A DNA stretch of 64,000 nt, from NCBI GenBank assembly GCA_947652605.1, contig OX393584.1, forward strand, positions 31,483,467-31,547,466. Direction: 5' to 3'. The translations under genes and the position numbers were made by a program. Below, one piece after another: positions 1 through 10,871 of the stretch. Every line of letters begins with the position of its first letter. The first letter of the stretch is position 1. The DNA comes from Elmis aenea. Taxonomy: Eukaryota > Arthropoda > Insecta > Coleoptera > Elmidae. Below the pieces are notes generated by a model. That model was not told the DNA's origin and made no database searches. It saw only the letters and a list, made by a program, of their open reading frames with translations.

Positions 1-793
1 ATAAGTTACAAAATCAAGAAAAATCGTATTTAACCCATTACTTATTAAGCTATCTATGAAAATTAAAACAAAAAACAACTAATTAAATGTCAAATGACAG
101 TTACTATTTGTCTGCGGTATCATTTATTAGAATTTTATAGTATTGTTGTGTAATTCGATAGTCTTTGTAGCAAATTTGTTATCACATAATTATGGGCACG
201 TTTACAACTAATTAAAAATGTTATATGTTGAAATGCTAATTATTTGCAATAGAAACTGTGTAAAATAAATAATTCTAATTAATTATTGATTTGTTTTGGA
301 TTTTTGGTTGGTTTGTCGAAAAAACATATTCTTTTAAATTTATTTCCAAATTTTTGTAATTAGGCATCCATCGATACCCTTTCTCGGGATATAGCTCTAA
401 GTATATTCGCTTAGCTTCTACACAGACTTTATGGCAAAGAATGTAGCATCTCAAGATGTCAAATTTTTCGCTATTTTTAAATGTAGCCATCATTATAACA
501 ATTACTACAAAGACTATCACAACAATAATATGAAATTCTAATAAATGATACTGCAGACAAAGGTAATTGTCACTTGACATTTAATTAGTTGTTTTTTGTT
601 TTTATTTTCATAGATAGCTTGATAAGTGATGGGTAAAATACGATTTTTCTTGATTTTGTGACTTATTTATAAAAATATATGTAGCAAGTAATATCTCATT
701 TTAAAGAGAAAAAAAAAGCATATTCAACTATTCCATAGCCAACTTTGCGGCCCATAAGAAAAAATGAAGTTACTTTCGGAGTTACACCCCCCT
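1..793. repeat. foldback element F1, unit 1 (5' part outside window)
   Basis: Imperfect long inverted repeat. The left arm, about 1-185, pairs with about 480-665; for example, GTCTGCGGTATCATTTATTA near 110 pairs with its complement near 540. The central spacer is about 290 bases. In complete copies a longer left part starts at TACAGGGTGTTCC. A 101-codon frame on the - strand lies across the right arm and spacer and repeats in every copy; it has no recognisable domain and is probably a by-product. Confidence 0.7.
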
Positions 794-2120
794 AAGGGGG
801 AGCGGTAAAATTAGGTTTTTATTTTATTTCTCAAATTTGGTTAAAAGTAGGAGAATGATATTCGGTAGATGTTTTATACTCATTGAAAGGTTTCCCATAG
901 TAATATTTTTAATCATCTCCCACCTTCACAGGGGGCTGAAAAGTGCGAACCCTGTTGGTTTTGTAATCAGAACTTTTTGGTGAGTTAAAAGTTTGCAGTT
1001 TAAATTTTTTTTTAAGTTTGATTTATTTAGAACGTTTTTTTATTATTTAGTTTTTCTCGTAAAATCTACAGTTTTTGAGTAAAACATTAAATGAGTGAAC
1101 ATGTTCCATTAAATATGTTTAAATAAAACGATTCATTTTGGTGTTACCATGGTTTGTTTATGTTCATATTCGGTACAATTGACGGGCGTTTTAGTGTTGT
1201 CGCCACGTAAACGTCAAAATGAATTACACCCGTCAGTTCTCCCCAATATGAACATAAACAAACCATCATGGTAACCACCATAATGAATCGTTTTATATTG
1301 GAATATTTTATGGTTCAGGTTCATTCATATAATTTTTTACTCAAAAACTGTAGGTTTAACGAAAAAAGTGAATGAATAAAAAAACTTCTAAATAAATCAA
1401 GTTTAAAAAAAATTAAATTGTTAAATTTCAACCCACCAAAAATTTCTGCTAAAAAAACCAACAGGGGTTGCACTTTTCAGCCTCCTGTCAAGGTGGGAGA
1501 GGATTAAAAATATTACCCTTGACTATAATATCCTTATAGACGGCCAACCGCTATGTTAAATTTGGACGCTCATAAATGGAGACAATAGCGCGTTACTTTT
1601 GGAGACGACCGTTATTCTAGCGTGTCGCCGTAGTAGCGCTATTGTTTTGCAGATTGATTGGTTTCTATGCTATTCAAGCATTTCGTTTAAAAATTGAATT
1701 ATTAAAAGAAATCCTGTATAATACCATTGCCGCTATGAGAAATTTGGAGGGTTCGTGAAGCTTGGCCATACCCTGTTATTTAGAGGTACCCTAGGGTACC
1801 TTAGTCACCTCCAACAACACCGGCATCTATTGTCGAATTTCATTGTTACTTTTACTTGTTACATTTACGTTAATTGGTTTGAAAATTGAATAAGTCATTT
1901 GTTTTAACCCCTAAATTTAGACTACGTGCCGTATTTGAGTAGCCCCATAAGCGTTGGCTGTCTATAAGGATATTATAGTCAAGGATATTACTATGGGAAA
2001 CCTTTTAATAAGTATAAAACATCTACCGAATATCATTCTTCTACATTTATCCAAATTTTAGAAATAAAACAAAAAGCCAATTTTACCGATCTCCTTTAGG
2101 GGGGTGAAACTCCGAAATAC
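794..2120. repeat. foldback block F2, unit 1, with inserted MITE
   Basis: Second inverted repeat of the module. The left arm (about 830-1205) and right arm (about 1206-1516 plus 1985-2115) share reversed sequence, including GGTAGATGTTTTATAC against GTATAAAACATCTACC. The centre, 1126-1292, is a tight hairpin (ATTCATTTTGGTG against complement; TTTGTTTATGTTCATATT against complement). The right arm is interrupted by the 468-bp MITE at 1517-1984. Confidence 0.7.
1517..1984. mobile_element. 468-bp MITE with 7-bp target duplication, unit 1
   Basis: Ends CCTTGACTATAATATCC and its exact complement, with inverted homology continuing through about 33 bases (CTTATAGACGGCCAAC against GTTGGCTGTCTATAAG, one base offset). 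Flanked by ATATTAC at 1510-1516 and 1985-1991. The interior has no coding sequence. The matching site in unit 4 is empty. A 7-bp duplication does not decide the superfamily; P-like or Dada-like elements are possible. Confidence 0.85.
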
Positions 2121-2139
2121 ACACAATACAAATACACAC

Positions 2140-3010
2140 GACAGTGAAATACTGATTTTAATATGGACAATTTAGTTGTCAATACTGTAGATTGTGTAGA
2201 TAATAGCTCAAATCAAAAACCATAGTTTAAATTAAAGAACTTCATATTTACATTTAAACTGGATACAGGGGCTGATGTTACTAAGATATGGTTAAATGTT
2301 GTCAAAAAGTTTGACTGGGTCAGTAAAGTTAATAAAACTAGTTGTAAGTTAGGAGCTTTCAGGTGTTCAGTTGTAGTACCGGTAGGCACTATGGATGCTA
2401 CATACACAGAGGCGGATGTAACGACGAGCGCGCGCCCTGGGCCCCGACTTTTAAAGGGCCCGCAAAACCCAGACTTTATTCATATAAAACTATGGGTAAT
2501 ATGTATTTAAATTTTATCTGTCTCTCTCTTTTTTTTAAGGGGCCCAATATTTTCTTCAGCGCCCGAGGCTTCGGCCGACCTTAATCCGCCTTTGTACATA
2601 CAATATCAACGAATAAGTCAAAAATAAATACACAAAGATAATGTTATTGAAAGTGAATCAGGAACATCTATTTTAATTGGAAATGCTTGCGAGAAATTGA
2701 ACTGAGTAAAAATAAGATTAGTTGGCTTTAGTCAGAAAATAGAAAAAGAAACATTCATCAAAAATAATGTAGATATATTTATAATCTATCTGCACGACAT
2801 CCACCAAAATGAATTTAGTTGATAACCCTGCAAGACACGAATAAAACAGCTCTTACGCCATTTTTCTTTCTTTTAAAATCAAAAGGACCCTTTCGAAAAA
2901 ATTTGAGCTGTAAAGTTAGTTTTTTAAGAGTGTTTATTTTTTTTATTAGGTATCACAATAAATTTAATAAAAACAAGACCTATCAATAACTTACTTAGTC
3001 AATAAAAATG
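2140..3010 (+). mobile_element. LTR-retrotransposon protease (retropepsin) remnant C1
   Basis: The + strand reads FTFKLDTGADVT at about 2250-2283, the active-site signature of a retroviral-type aspartic protease from a Gypsy/BEL-like pol. Past the inserted hAT MITE the reading resumes as ESGTSILIGNACEKLN, the matching C-terminal part of the fold. Stops interrupt it (for example just before KLKNF and after EKLN), so it is dead. It joins Tim50 coding sequence at about 3010. Confidence 0.65.
2407..2594. mobile_element. hAT-type MITE inside C1
   Basis: 188 bases with ends CAGAGGCGGAT and ATCCGCCTTTG (one mismatch as inverted repeats) and the 8-bp duplication TACATACA at 2399-2406 and 2595-2602, as expected for a hAT transposon. 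Inner parts contain GGGCCC blocks near both ends. No transposase. Confidence 0.8.
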
Positions 3011-3636
3011 AATCTTTAAATGGAATGTATGAAATAGTAATTTATACTGCAGAGCAGGGTATGACTGTATTTCCATTAATAGAAGTTTTGGATCCTAAAA
3101 ACATTATATCATACAAGTTAGTTCGGGATGCTACACATTTTGTCGATGGACATCATGTAAAAAATTTAGATAAACTGAACAGAGACCTGAACAAGGTGTT
3201 AATTTTTTGAAATAGTTTACTATATGTTTTGTAATGAATATCCTTTGTATTTAAAGGTTGTTGTTATCGACTGGAACATGGATTCAGTAAAATTTCATCC
3301 AGAAAACGTTCTTCGTGTAAATCGTTGGCCAGGCAATGATGATGACACCACTCTAATTGACTTAGCAGCGTTTTTAAGGAGTAAGTTCAATACAAGACTT
3401 ATTTAAGTGCTTAATAACTTATTGCTTTTATTTATGTAGCTATTGCGCAGTCTGAGATTACTGATGTTAGAGAGGTACTAACCTACTACAATAAATTTGA
3501 CGATCCATTAGCTACTTTCCGAGAGAGACAAAAGAAGCTAATGGAACAAGAAGAGGCTGATAGAGATGCCAAGGCTGGACAGCAACCACCACCAGTGAAA
3601 CGCTGGACCCCTAGTTTCTTAAATAGAGTGTTCTAA
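3010..3636 (+). pseudogene. Tim50: Tim50 C-terminal exons, copy 1 (5' truncated)
   Basis: Tim50 is the inner-membrane receptor of the TIM23 mitochondrial import complex. Three exons join in frame: about 3013-3195, 3257-3380 and 3440-3636 (stop TAA 3634-3636). Typical residues of the C-terminal half of the FCP1/NIF-like domain are present: [35 protein letters not shown], then NDDDTTLIDL and a charged tail with PFLNRVF-like end. Introns are short (61 and 59 bases), with donors GTGTTA and GTAAGT. The presequence, membrane segment and the N-terminal part of the phosphatase-like fold are missing; the coding sequence meets the retropepsin block near 3010 with no acceptor. A possible polyA signal AATAAA lies near 4186. 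It is near-identical to the copy at 20.9 kb. The three exons are undamaged, so an in-frame 5' donor elsewhere cannot be excluded. Confidence 0.88.
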
Positions 3637-3681
3637 TTTACATTTCTTCATGTGTATATTATGTTAATTTGTCTGTGTTAA

Positions 3682-4063
3682 CACGTTAAGCGCCACCATG
3701 TTAAAAAAAAGTAAGTTTTTCTGGCCACCAATTTTTTTTCTAAATTGCCCTTAAGTAATATAAAAAAATTCACAACAAAATAACATTTTAACCAGTTTTT
3801 AATTGTTTTTGTGTGAATAAATTTGAATCATAAAACTTTTTTTTTTTAAATATCAATGTGGGTAAAAAAATTGTGACCAACAAGGTTTTATGGTCCAGCG
3901 GGCCATCCTTAAACCTTTTCTGGTATAGTTATATGTAATACAAGTATGTTTAAGAATACTGGCAGCCGAATCTAAATGTAGGCTGTTGTATCCAAATGGA
4001 TACAGGTGGCCCATCGGGCAAAAATGATTTGTAGCATATGGATACAAATGGCGCTTAACGTGT
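3682..4063. mobile_element. piggyBac-type MITE downstream of Tim50 copy 1
   Basis: Ends CACGTTAAGCGCCA and TGGCGCTTAACGTG are exact inverted repeats, flanked by TTAA at 3678-3681 and 4064-4067, the piggyBac target. It has internal ATTTGTATCCATATG-like repeats and no coding potential. The element supplies part of the 3' flank of the Tim50 fragment. Confidence 0.8.
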
Positions 4064-5268
4064 TAAATGTTATGATATGCAAAGCTTTTGCGTTGACTGT
4101 TCTGTAAAGTTTTGATAGTTTTCATAAAAATCTCAAAGTTACTTTTATAATTAATACCAAAAAGTTTGTTAATACTTTGTTATGAATAAAGTGATTCACA
4201 AAATTTTTTAAGTAGTTTTTTTTTTACTGATTAAGTAATCTGCGTAACTACTAGGTTTGCTCTGTGTGTCACCATTCATACTTTATTTTACTTAATAATT
4301 GCATAAATATATTAAATAGCAAAGTAACATGATAAAGAGACATCCGTAATCACACAAATTTGTTATTATTACTCTGTGATCTGTGATTGGTTTGACATCT
4401 GAAATACTGGCATAATCATAAAGTCCTGAGATTGAAGCTGTTTCAGTTGAGCCAGTTTACCATAATATAATTAAGTGATTTTTCGTTTATTCAAGGCATT
4501 TAGACAAATTGTCTAGCAAGAAGGAATATTATTAGTTTAAGAATTGCGTCTGCTTTAAAAATAATCAAAGATGCTTAAGTTTGACTTGAAACCCGGCTAT
4601 TTTTTAGCATAAATAAACTAGTGAAATGGTTGGGAAATGTAAAGGTTTTTTTTTTTTTTAATTAAAGCGAAACATACCATTTCGTGATGTATTTTATTGC
4701 CATGTACTAACACTTACATATTACGTTAACACATGTTGACCTCAGTTTGGTTATCACTTATCAGTTACTAATTCACAATTTGTATACTTTAGGATGTTAA
4801 TGAGGGCATATTCGTTTTATCATCTAATGCTACAATTGTTTTTAGTTATTACTACCCTCACAAAATTATTTTTATGATATAACTTATCTAAAATAAGTAT
4901 ATTTATGAATCTACTTAAAAAGTTTGAACTTTGGGAAAAACTTTAGTATGTTTATTAAAGGTTGATAATGTTATTAAGGTATTAAAATCATACAAATCAA
5001 AACACTGCATTCAACGCATTTTTATTTAAAAAAACAACAAATATACAACTGAATAGCTAAGAGAACACGTTTTATAGAAAACTGTTACAAAAAAATATCA
5101 CATTATGCAAAATACTTAACAATAATGTGTAAACATAACATAGTAAAACTAAGATAATGAACAATGTTACTTTAGTTAAATACGTATACAACAAAATTAA
5201 AGGCTTCCCTATATTGCACATTTTCACACTCAAATAAATAGATGTAAACAAAAAGTGGATCTAAATTA

Positions 5269-5690
5269 TCATTTTACTCGACCTATTAAAATAAAAACAA
5301 ATAACCGTTTTACTCGAAACTCCCTATCGGTATTTATACTCCAACAAATAAATACATTGTTGACATGTCCAACTGTATACCTTCTTTTATTATTAATATG
5401 GTCAGTAAAAAAAGGACCACTAAAACCAGGAGATTTAAAATCAAGCAGGACTGAACTTCTTCCAAAATATTTTGTTTGTTTAATATATGTTTTGCTGATA
5501 AGTTTTACATTGTTGCTTTCTTCATTTTGATTTGAATCATCCTCACCATTCTAGCATAATATACTTCAATATCAGCATCAAATATTTTGTGTTTCTAGGG
5601 TTTTATACCTAGAGATATATAACGAAACCATTATTGAATTACTGGGTGATACTAGAACGGTTTCGAAAAATATTAAAATTCGAGAAGACT
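5269..5690 (-). pseudogene. unrecognised coding remnant, convergent with Tim50 (copy 1)
   Basis: On the - strand an open stretch ends at TGA 5269-5271 and reads SPGFSGPFFTDHINNKRRY followed by VGHVNNVFICW. Immediately upstream two other frames look protein-like (SNSIMVSLYISRYKTLE and KHKIFDADIEVYYARM). This suggests a real coding sequence broken by frameshifts or by short introns that I could not place. I do not recognise the family. The remnant is cut by the foldback fragment beginning near 5700. The opposite strand also has a 91-codon open frame, which I take as the shadow. Confidence 0.3.
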
Positions 5691-5699
5691 TAGCTGGAA

Positions 5700-6180
5700 A
5701 CGTTAATTCATTTTGGTGGTTCCCATGGTTTGTTAATGTTCATATTGAGTCAAATTGACGGGTGTTTTCTTGTTGTCACTTCTTAAACTTCAAATTGAAT
5801 TACACCTGTCAATTCTTCCCAATATGAACATTAATAAACCATGGTTACCACCAAAATGAATCAATCGTTGATTATTTTAGAATATTTAATGGTTCATGTT
5901 CACTCATTTGATTTTTTACTCAAAAACTGTAGGAGAAGTTAAAGAATGGAAAATTTTTTTTAGTAAATCAAGCTTTAAAAAAAAAAAAATTTATTGCAAA
6001 ATTTCAAGCTTCCAAAAAGTTCTGATCAAAAATGATTCAAAATATAACTATGGGAAACCTTTTAATACGTACAAAACATCTACCACATATCGTTCTTCTA
6101 CATTTATCCAAATTTTAGAAATAAAACAAAAAGCCAATTTTACCGATCTCCTTTAGGGGGGTGAAACTCCGAAATACACA
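5700..6180. repeat. half foldback with diverged hairpin, unit 1
   Basis: A relative of F2. The hairpin 5705-5868 (ATTCATTTTGGTGGTTCCCATGG against complement) is followed by a right arm matching F2 (from CTCAAAAACTGTAGG through CTCCTTTAGGGGGGTG) and then retropepsin block C2. The left arm is missing, so the Tim50 side was joined inside the element. Confidence 0.65.
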
Positions 6181-7051
6181 CGACAGTGAAATACTGATTT
6201 TAATATGGACAATTTAGTTGTCAATACTGTAGATTGTGTAGATAATAGCTCAAATCAAAAACCATAGTTTAAATTAAAGAACTTCATATTTACATTTAAA
6301 CTGGATACAGGGGCTGATGTTACTACGATATGGTTAAATGTTGTCAAAAAGTTTGACTGGGTCAGTAAAGTTAATAAAACTAGTTGTAAGTTAGGAGCTT
6401 TCAGGTGTTCAGTTGTAGTACCGGTAGGCACTATGGATGCTACATACACAGAGGCGGATGTAACGACGAGCGCGCGCCCTGGGCCCCGACTTTTAAAGGG
6501 CCTGCAAAACCCAGACTTTATTCATATAAAACTATGGGTAATATGTATTTAAATTTTATTTGTCTCTCTCTTTTTTTTAAGGGGCCCAATATTTTCTTCA
6601 GCGCCCGAGGCTTCAGCCGACCTTAATCCGCCTTTGTACATACAATATCAACGAATAAGTCAAAAATAAATACACAAATATAATGTTATTGAAAGTGAAT
6701 CAGGAACATCTATTTTAAGTGGAAATGCTTGCGAGAAATTGAACTGAGCAAAAATAAGATTAGTTGGCTTTAGTCAGAAAATAGAAAAAGAAACATTCAT
6801 CAAAAATAATGTAGATATATTTATAATCTATCTGCACGACATCCACCAAAATGAATTTAGTTGATAACCCTGCAAGACACGAATAAAACAGCTCTTACGC
6901 CATTTTTCTTTCTTTTAAAATCAAAAGGACCCTTTCGAAAAAATTTGAGCTGTAAAGTTAGTTTGTTAAGAGTGTTTATTTTTTTCATTAGGTATCACAA
7001 TAAATTTAATAAAAACAAGACCTATCAATAACTTACTTAGTCAATAAAAAT
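6181..7051 (+). mobile_element. retropepsin remnant C2
   Basis: Copy of the C1 protease remnant with its own marker changes (TACGATATGG, GGGCCTGC, AAATATAATG). It follows a half-foldback and joins the grh 3' exons at about 7051. Confidence 0.65.
6449..6636. mobile_element. hAT-type MITE inside C2
   Basis: Same element at the same target (TACATACA at 6441-6448 and 6637-6644); copied with the block. Confidence 0.8.
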
Positions 7052-7184
7052 GATTGAAAATTAAATGATAATGATAACACTCTTCTAGGTACTATAAACA
7101 AGTAATAAAATTAGACAAATCACATTTAAAATCACATTTAAAATCACATTCATAAAAATAACAATCACAGGTCCAGTTAATTAT

Positions 7185-7967
7185 TTAATGATCCACAAAT
7201 GTTATGTCCAACAGATCTTTGTCGACTGTGTTGACCTCCAACAGGAATACACCTTCATTGCAATGGTATGCGACCATGTCGTCGTCAATCTCGATCTTAA
7301 TGCTAAAACAGAATGATGATGAGCGGGGGGGCGTATAAACCCAGTCAAAGATGTTATTAATACATGCGGACTGTTAGTGCCCCAAAAAGTTAGTAGTATC
7401 CAGTTCACTTCTTCATAACTACTCCAAACTAATACAACTGCTAACTTACCCTTTTTTGTTTTTGCGATACAAGTTCTTTATGCTCGAAGCAGAAATGTTG
7501 TATTTATTCTCCATCTGCAAAATAAGGAAAACGGAATTAATTTTTGATTGCATATAGCTTCAGTCTTTCTTAATTTTAGCATAGATTTAGAGGAAGTACT
7601 GAGCTTTTGAATATAAACTATAGATACGTGGAGCTAGCAAAAGTGAACTGATCCCACGTTGACAATGCGGTGATGTTAGACATGCTAGTTTAGTTTGTTA
7701 TATGAGTTCATATGAAATGTATAAAAGCCCAGTACGTCCAGGTCCATGCAACATTTAGCGGAAAGCTGAAGCGTTACGGAAAGGAATTAACTTACCGCAT
7801 TTAGCAGTCCCACTGTGGTTAGTGTAATGACATGGAGTGGAGTATATACTTCTTCCGACTCCTGACGTACATATAAGATTATTCGCTGATAAGGAGGGCC
7901 CGCGCTTCCAGGACTACGACCTAGTATTGTAGGCGACTTAGCAGCTTTATGTAATATGAAAGGGGAA
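7185..7967 (-). pseudogene. grh: partial duplicate of last three grainyhead exons (unit 1)
   Basis: Three exons match the end of the grh-like gene at 25-36 kb: 7796-7967 (LYVRQE, TVGLLNA), 7450-7514 and 7185-7302 (stop at 7185-7187). Internal splice sites and frame are intact. The first of these exons is cut at 7967, where homology to the full gene stops; the 5' part of the exon and its acceptor are missing. This copy has an 18-nt in-frame insertion near 7890 (Gly-Ser-Ala-Gly-Pro region) relative to the full gene. Without the DNA-binding exons it cannot encode a working Grh. It could still act as an acquired 3' terminal exon set or simply be decaying. Confidence 0.85.
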
Positions 7968-8556
7968 TAGTTTTTCATTATAATATATAGTACTGTAATG
8001 TAGCTTTTTAGACTAGTTATGTTTAAGAAATTGCCTAAACTCTGTATTTTAAGTAGTGACATCTTTATTTCTAAAAGTATAACAATAACTTATCTAACAA
8101 AAATTTGTTTTATCAAAAATTAAACTCGTAAACCGGTTTCTAATAACGAGATTCTATTTCATTTACCAGCTATATTTTAACGTGTTTGTCAGTAAAATTT
8201 GTATTGCCTAAAAATATTGTTATAACAATTTTTAATATCTTTTTAAATTCGTAATATGCTAATCTGCTAATACAATATAAAAATAATTCAAGTTTTTCCT
8301 TTCACCGTTTTTAAAATCAGCAGATTAATTCAAGAAAAATCGGCGAAACATGTAGGATCTTTTTCAAAAAGAATTTTATAAAGAATAAACCTGTAAAAAA
8401 CCAGCAACTTTCGTTTAATTTCAGTCAAATAGAACAGCAATTTTTTTTTTCTATCTTTATCTCTCTGTTTATTGGGGCGGCGAAACGTACTTTAGCACGC
8501 GGGCGGCCAAGTACTCAGAAACGGCAATGATGATAAGAAATGTATTACTAACTTAC

Positions 8557-8635
8557 CGAAAGTTGTTTTCTGAGATTCTTCATTTTCATCTTCTAATCTG
8601 ATTTTTATCGCTACTTTAATAGTATTCAGAGACAT
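8557..8635 (-). pseudogene. shortened kinesin first exon, unit 1
   Basis: Same exon as at 16330-16507 but 99 bases shorter. It starts at ATG 8633-8635, reads SLNTIKVAIKIR, and ends at a strong GTAAGTTA donor. Compared with the full copy, five separate deletions of 27, 6, 51, 3 and 12 bases occur, all multiples of three, so the frame is kept to the donor. The arginine-proline motif and the middle strands of the motor are lost, so a normal kinesin fold is unlikely. The donor is improved by an 8-base addition just inside the intron. Confidence 0.6.
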
Positions 8636-8766
8636 ATTTATAATTTACTCACTCAAATTGCATACACGTGTGATATTAAGAAATACAACCTATGAATACA
8701 ACTTAACTTCATTTCCGTCTGAACTTGAATGCGCAACATAGAAGATGCGCAAACGATTTAAGTAGG

Positions 8767-10436
8767 TGGGCACAGAAGAGGTATAGAATGGCCACTCTAG
8801 ATGGTAGGCCGGTTCACTGTTTGTGGCGGTGCCAAGGGTTTGGCGTGAATTACTACATGGTAATAGTAACATCTAACGCCTCTAGGTGGCTACATATAAT
8901 TTAAAAAGGGGCGGGTCTTTATCAAATTAATTAATATTTATTATTTCATAAAAGTAAAGAAATAAAACAGACTATTAGAACAATAGATATATTACCATTA
9001 AAGAAATGTACATAAAAAACAGAAATTTATACAATTAACACAAGATATCAAAAAATTATTGTGATAACCCAAATAAAATATTTAGAATCGTAAGAAACTT
9101 GCATTTGATAAACACGAACGCAGGATAAAATATACGAACAAGAGGATCATGCGTGTGCAGTCTTTTTTGCAAGATATTTATCAGTTGTTTGATATTATCA
9201 AATAACAAAATATCCACATAATGCAAACAATTACTTTTACAAAACAAAAACAACATTCTGAACAAAACAAATATTTACCAAAAGAGATCAATTGTTATAA
9301 AACATACAGTATGTACAATACAGTATCGTACACAAAGTATATTTTTAAATCCAAGTAAATTGTTTAGCTTCGTAAGATCTCTCGATGTTCCTGGTATAGG
9401 CTCCAATATTATCAACACTTTCATTTATGAATCCTGTTTCTTTTTCTACATAACTAACTGTAACAGCTTGTGTGGGTTCACTTAGACTAGAAATTTCAGT
9501 AACATTAGTATCTCGTGTTTCATGTTGTAACAGTGTGAATTGTTGGGGACGATGTGTAGTTGAACTAACTTGAATTGGTTGTGGTTGTGACCTAGGAAAT
9601 TTGAAAAGAGTTGTCTAAAGTGGATTCTTCATCAAAACCTGTAATTAATGAATATTTTGAATAGTTAGATGTTGCACTTGTTAAATTGTTAGCAATATAC
9701 CTGGTAAATGCATAGTAGGTAAAGAATATTTTTTGTCGTTTTGTTGCTTGATCTTTGCAAAAATTTGCAAAATGTATGCTACATACTCTTAAATATGCAG
9801 GATTTGTTCTGGTCCGTAAGTAGCAAATTTTGGATGTGCAATACGTTGTAGCCAAGTTTTGCATACTTCTGGCTTCTCGTTCCCTCATTGGAAATCTTTG
9901 CCTGAAATATTATCATAAAAGTAATTTATATTCATTTATTTAATCGGTTTTGTAAAACAATAGTATCAATAATTATTCAAAACGCTTTAATAATTTAGAA
10001 CTTCCAAAATATTACAATTTGTTAATTATTGTGAACTTAACTTATTTATGTATACCACTTAATTACTATTTTATTGCTCAATAAAGATATAAGAACTAAT
10101 TTATTTGTAGGTACTTACATAGGTGACTGCACAATTTTGCATCCAGGAACACAACAATAATTATATCTTTTGGTAACCTCTTCCTTTTTCTGCTATTTAT
10201 TATTTTTACACTAATGTAAACAATTTTTAAACAAATAGCAATCGTGCACATCAATATTACACTTTGTATTAGTAAACTAAACGTTATCAATTGCAAAAAC
10301 AACGTTAAATCGCAATACGCATTTCAAACATGAAATAACGGTAGTAAACCTTATGGCAATAACATGAATTTGGGATTTACCCAATCATATTTATCTTAGA
10401 CAATAACCATCTATACCTAATTTTCAAACCCGAATA
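8767..10436. other. segment present only in unit 1
   Basis: Between the shared points GTAGGTGGG (8758-8766) and CACGTTGCGTTGC (from about 10436), unit 1 has 1.67 kb. Units 2 and 3 have instead about 50-70 bases beginning with the ACTTAGCGCCTCTGAAACTG stretch. It contains the THAP remnant. I see no clean inverted ends or target duplication, so insertion here or deletion in the others remain open. Confidence 0.6.
9345..10189 (-). pseudogene. THAP-domain gene remnant
   Basis: THAP domains are C2CH zinc fingers found in insect regulators and P-element-like transposases. Three pieces are readable on the - strand. Exon 10119-10189 gives YCCVPGC with a GTAAGT donor. Exon 9596-9905, after a good acceptor, gives RFPM, then in shifted frames KTWLQRIAHPKF, RVCSIHF and LPTMHLPG. 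The end piece 9345-9594 runs open to a TAA at 9345-9347. The order of Cys-Cys, FP, W, CS.HF and LP elements is that of a THAP domain, but at least three frameshifts are needed, so it is broken. It lies in a 1.67-kb stretch (8767-10436) absent from the other two units. Confidence 0.6.
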
Positions 10437-10871
10437 GCCACGTTGCGTTGCAATTTTTGTTTGGGATTTTTAGAATTTTTTACGTTTAGGTTAATTTTAT
10501 GCTTGATAACCATCCATAAAAGAATATAAATATTTGTCATTTGTATATGCAATCGTGTTTCATTGCAGTTTCTGTGACGGGCAGCGATAAATTGGATTGC
10601 TGAATTTGAATGTTGTACTACATCGATAACAATTTAATACGGCAATAATCTTTTTTAATGATTTTTTAACTACCTTACTATTTTAAATTTAAGTGATTAC
10701 TATCTACGTATATAAAAATACCCTCACATTTTATTTATATGTTTATACAAAATTAAATAAACAAATTATTTTAGCAATAAGATATGAAAAAGCATTTAAA
10801 TACAAATATATTTATTGTATAAAAAAATATTGCTGTACATAAAATTTACACATTTCTAACTATTTTACTTA

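Noticed and set aside
275..580. 101-codon open frame on the - strand repeated in four units
   Set aside because: It lies across one arm and the spacer of foldback F1, has no domain, and its conservation follows from recent unit duplication.
2213..2407. 64-codon - strand frame repeated in the retropepsin blocks
   Set aside because: Antisense to the protease signature LDTGADVT, which is the real coding trace.
3853..4047. 64-codon - strand frame downstream of Tim50
   Set aside because: Lies inside a TTAA-flanked piggyBac-type MITE; copied identically at 21779-21973.
7202..7408. 68-codon - strand frame
   Set aside because: Wrong frame over the last grh exon; the frame with NEGVFLLEV is the conserved one.
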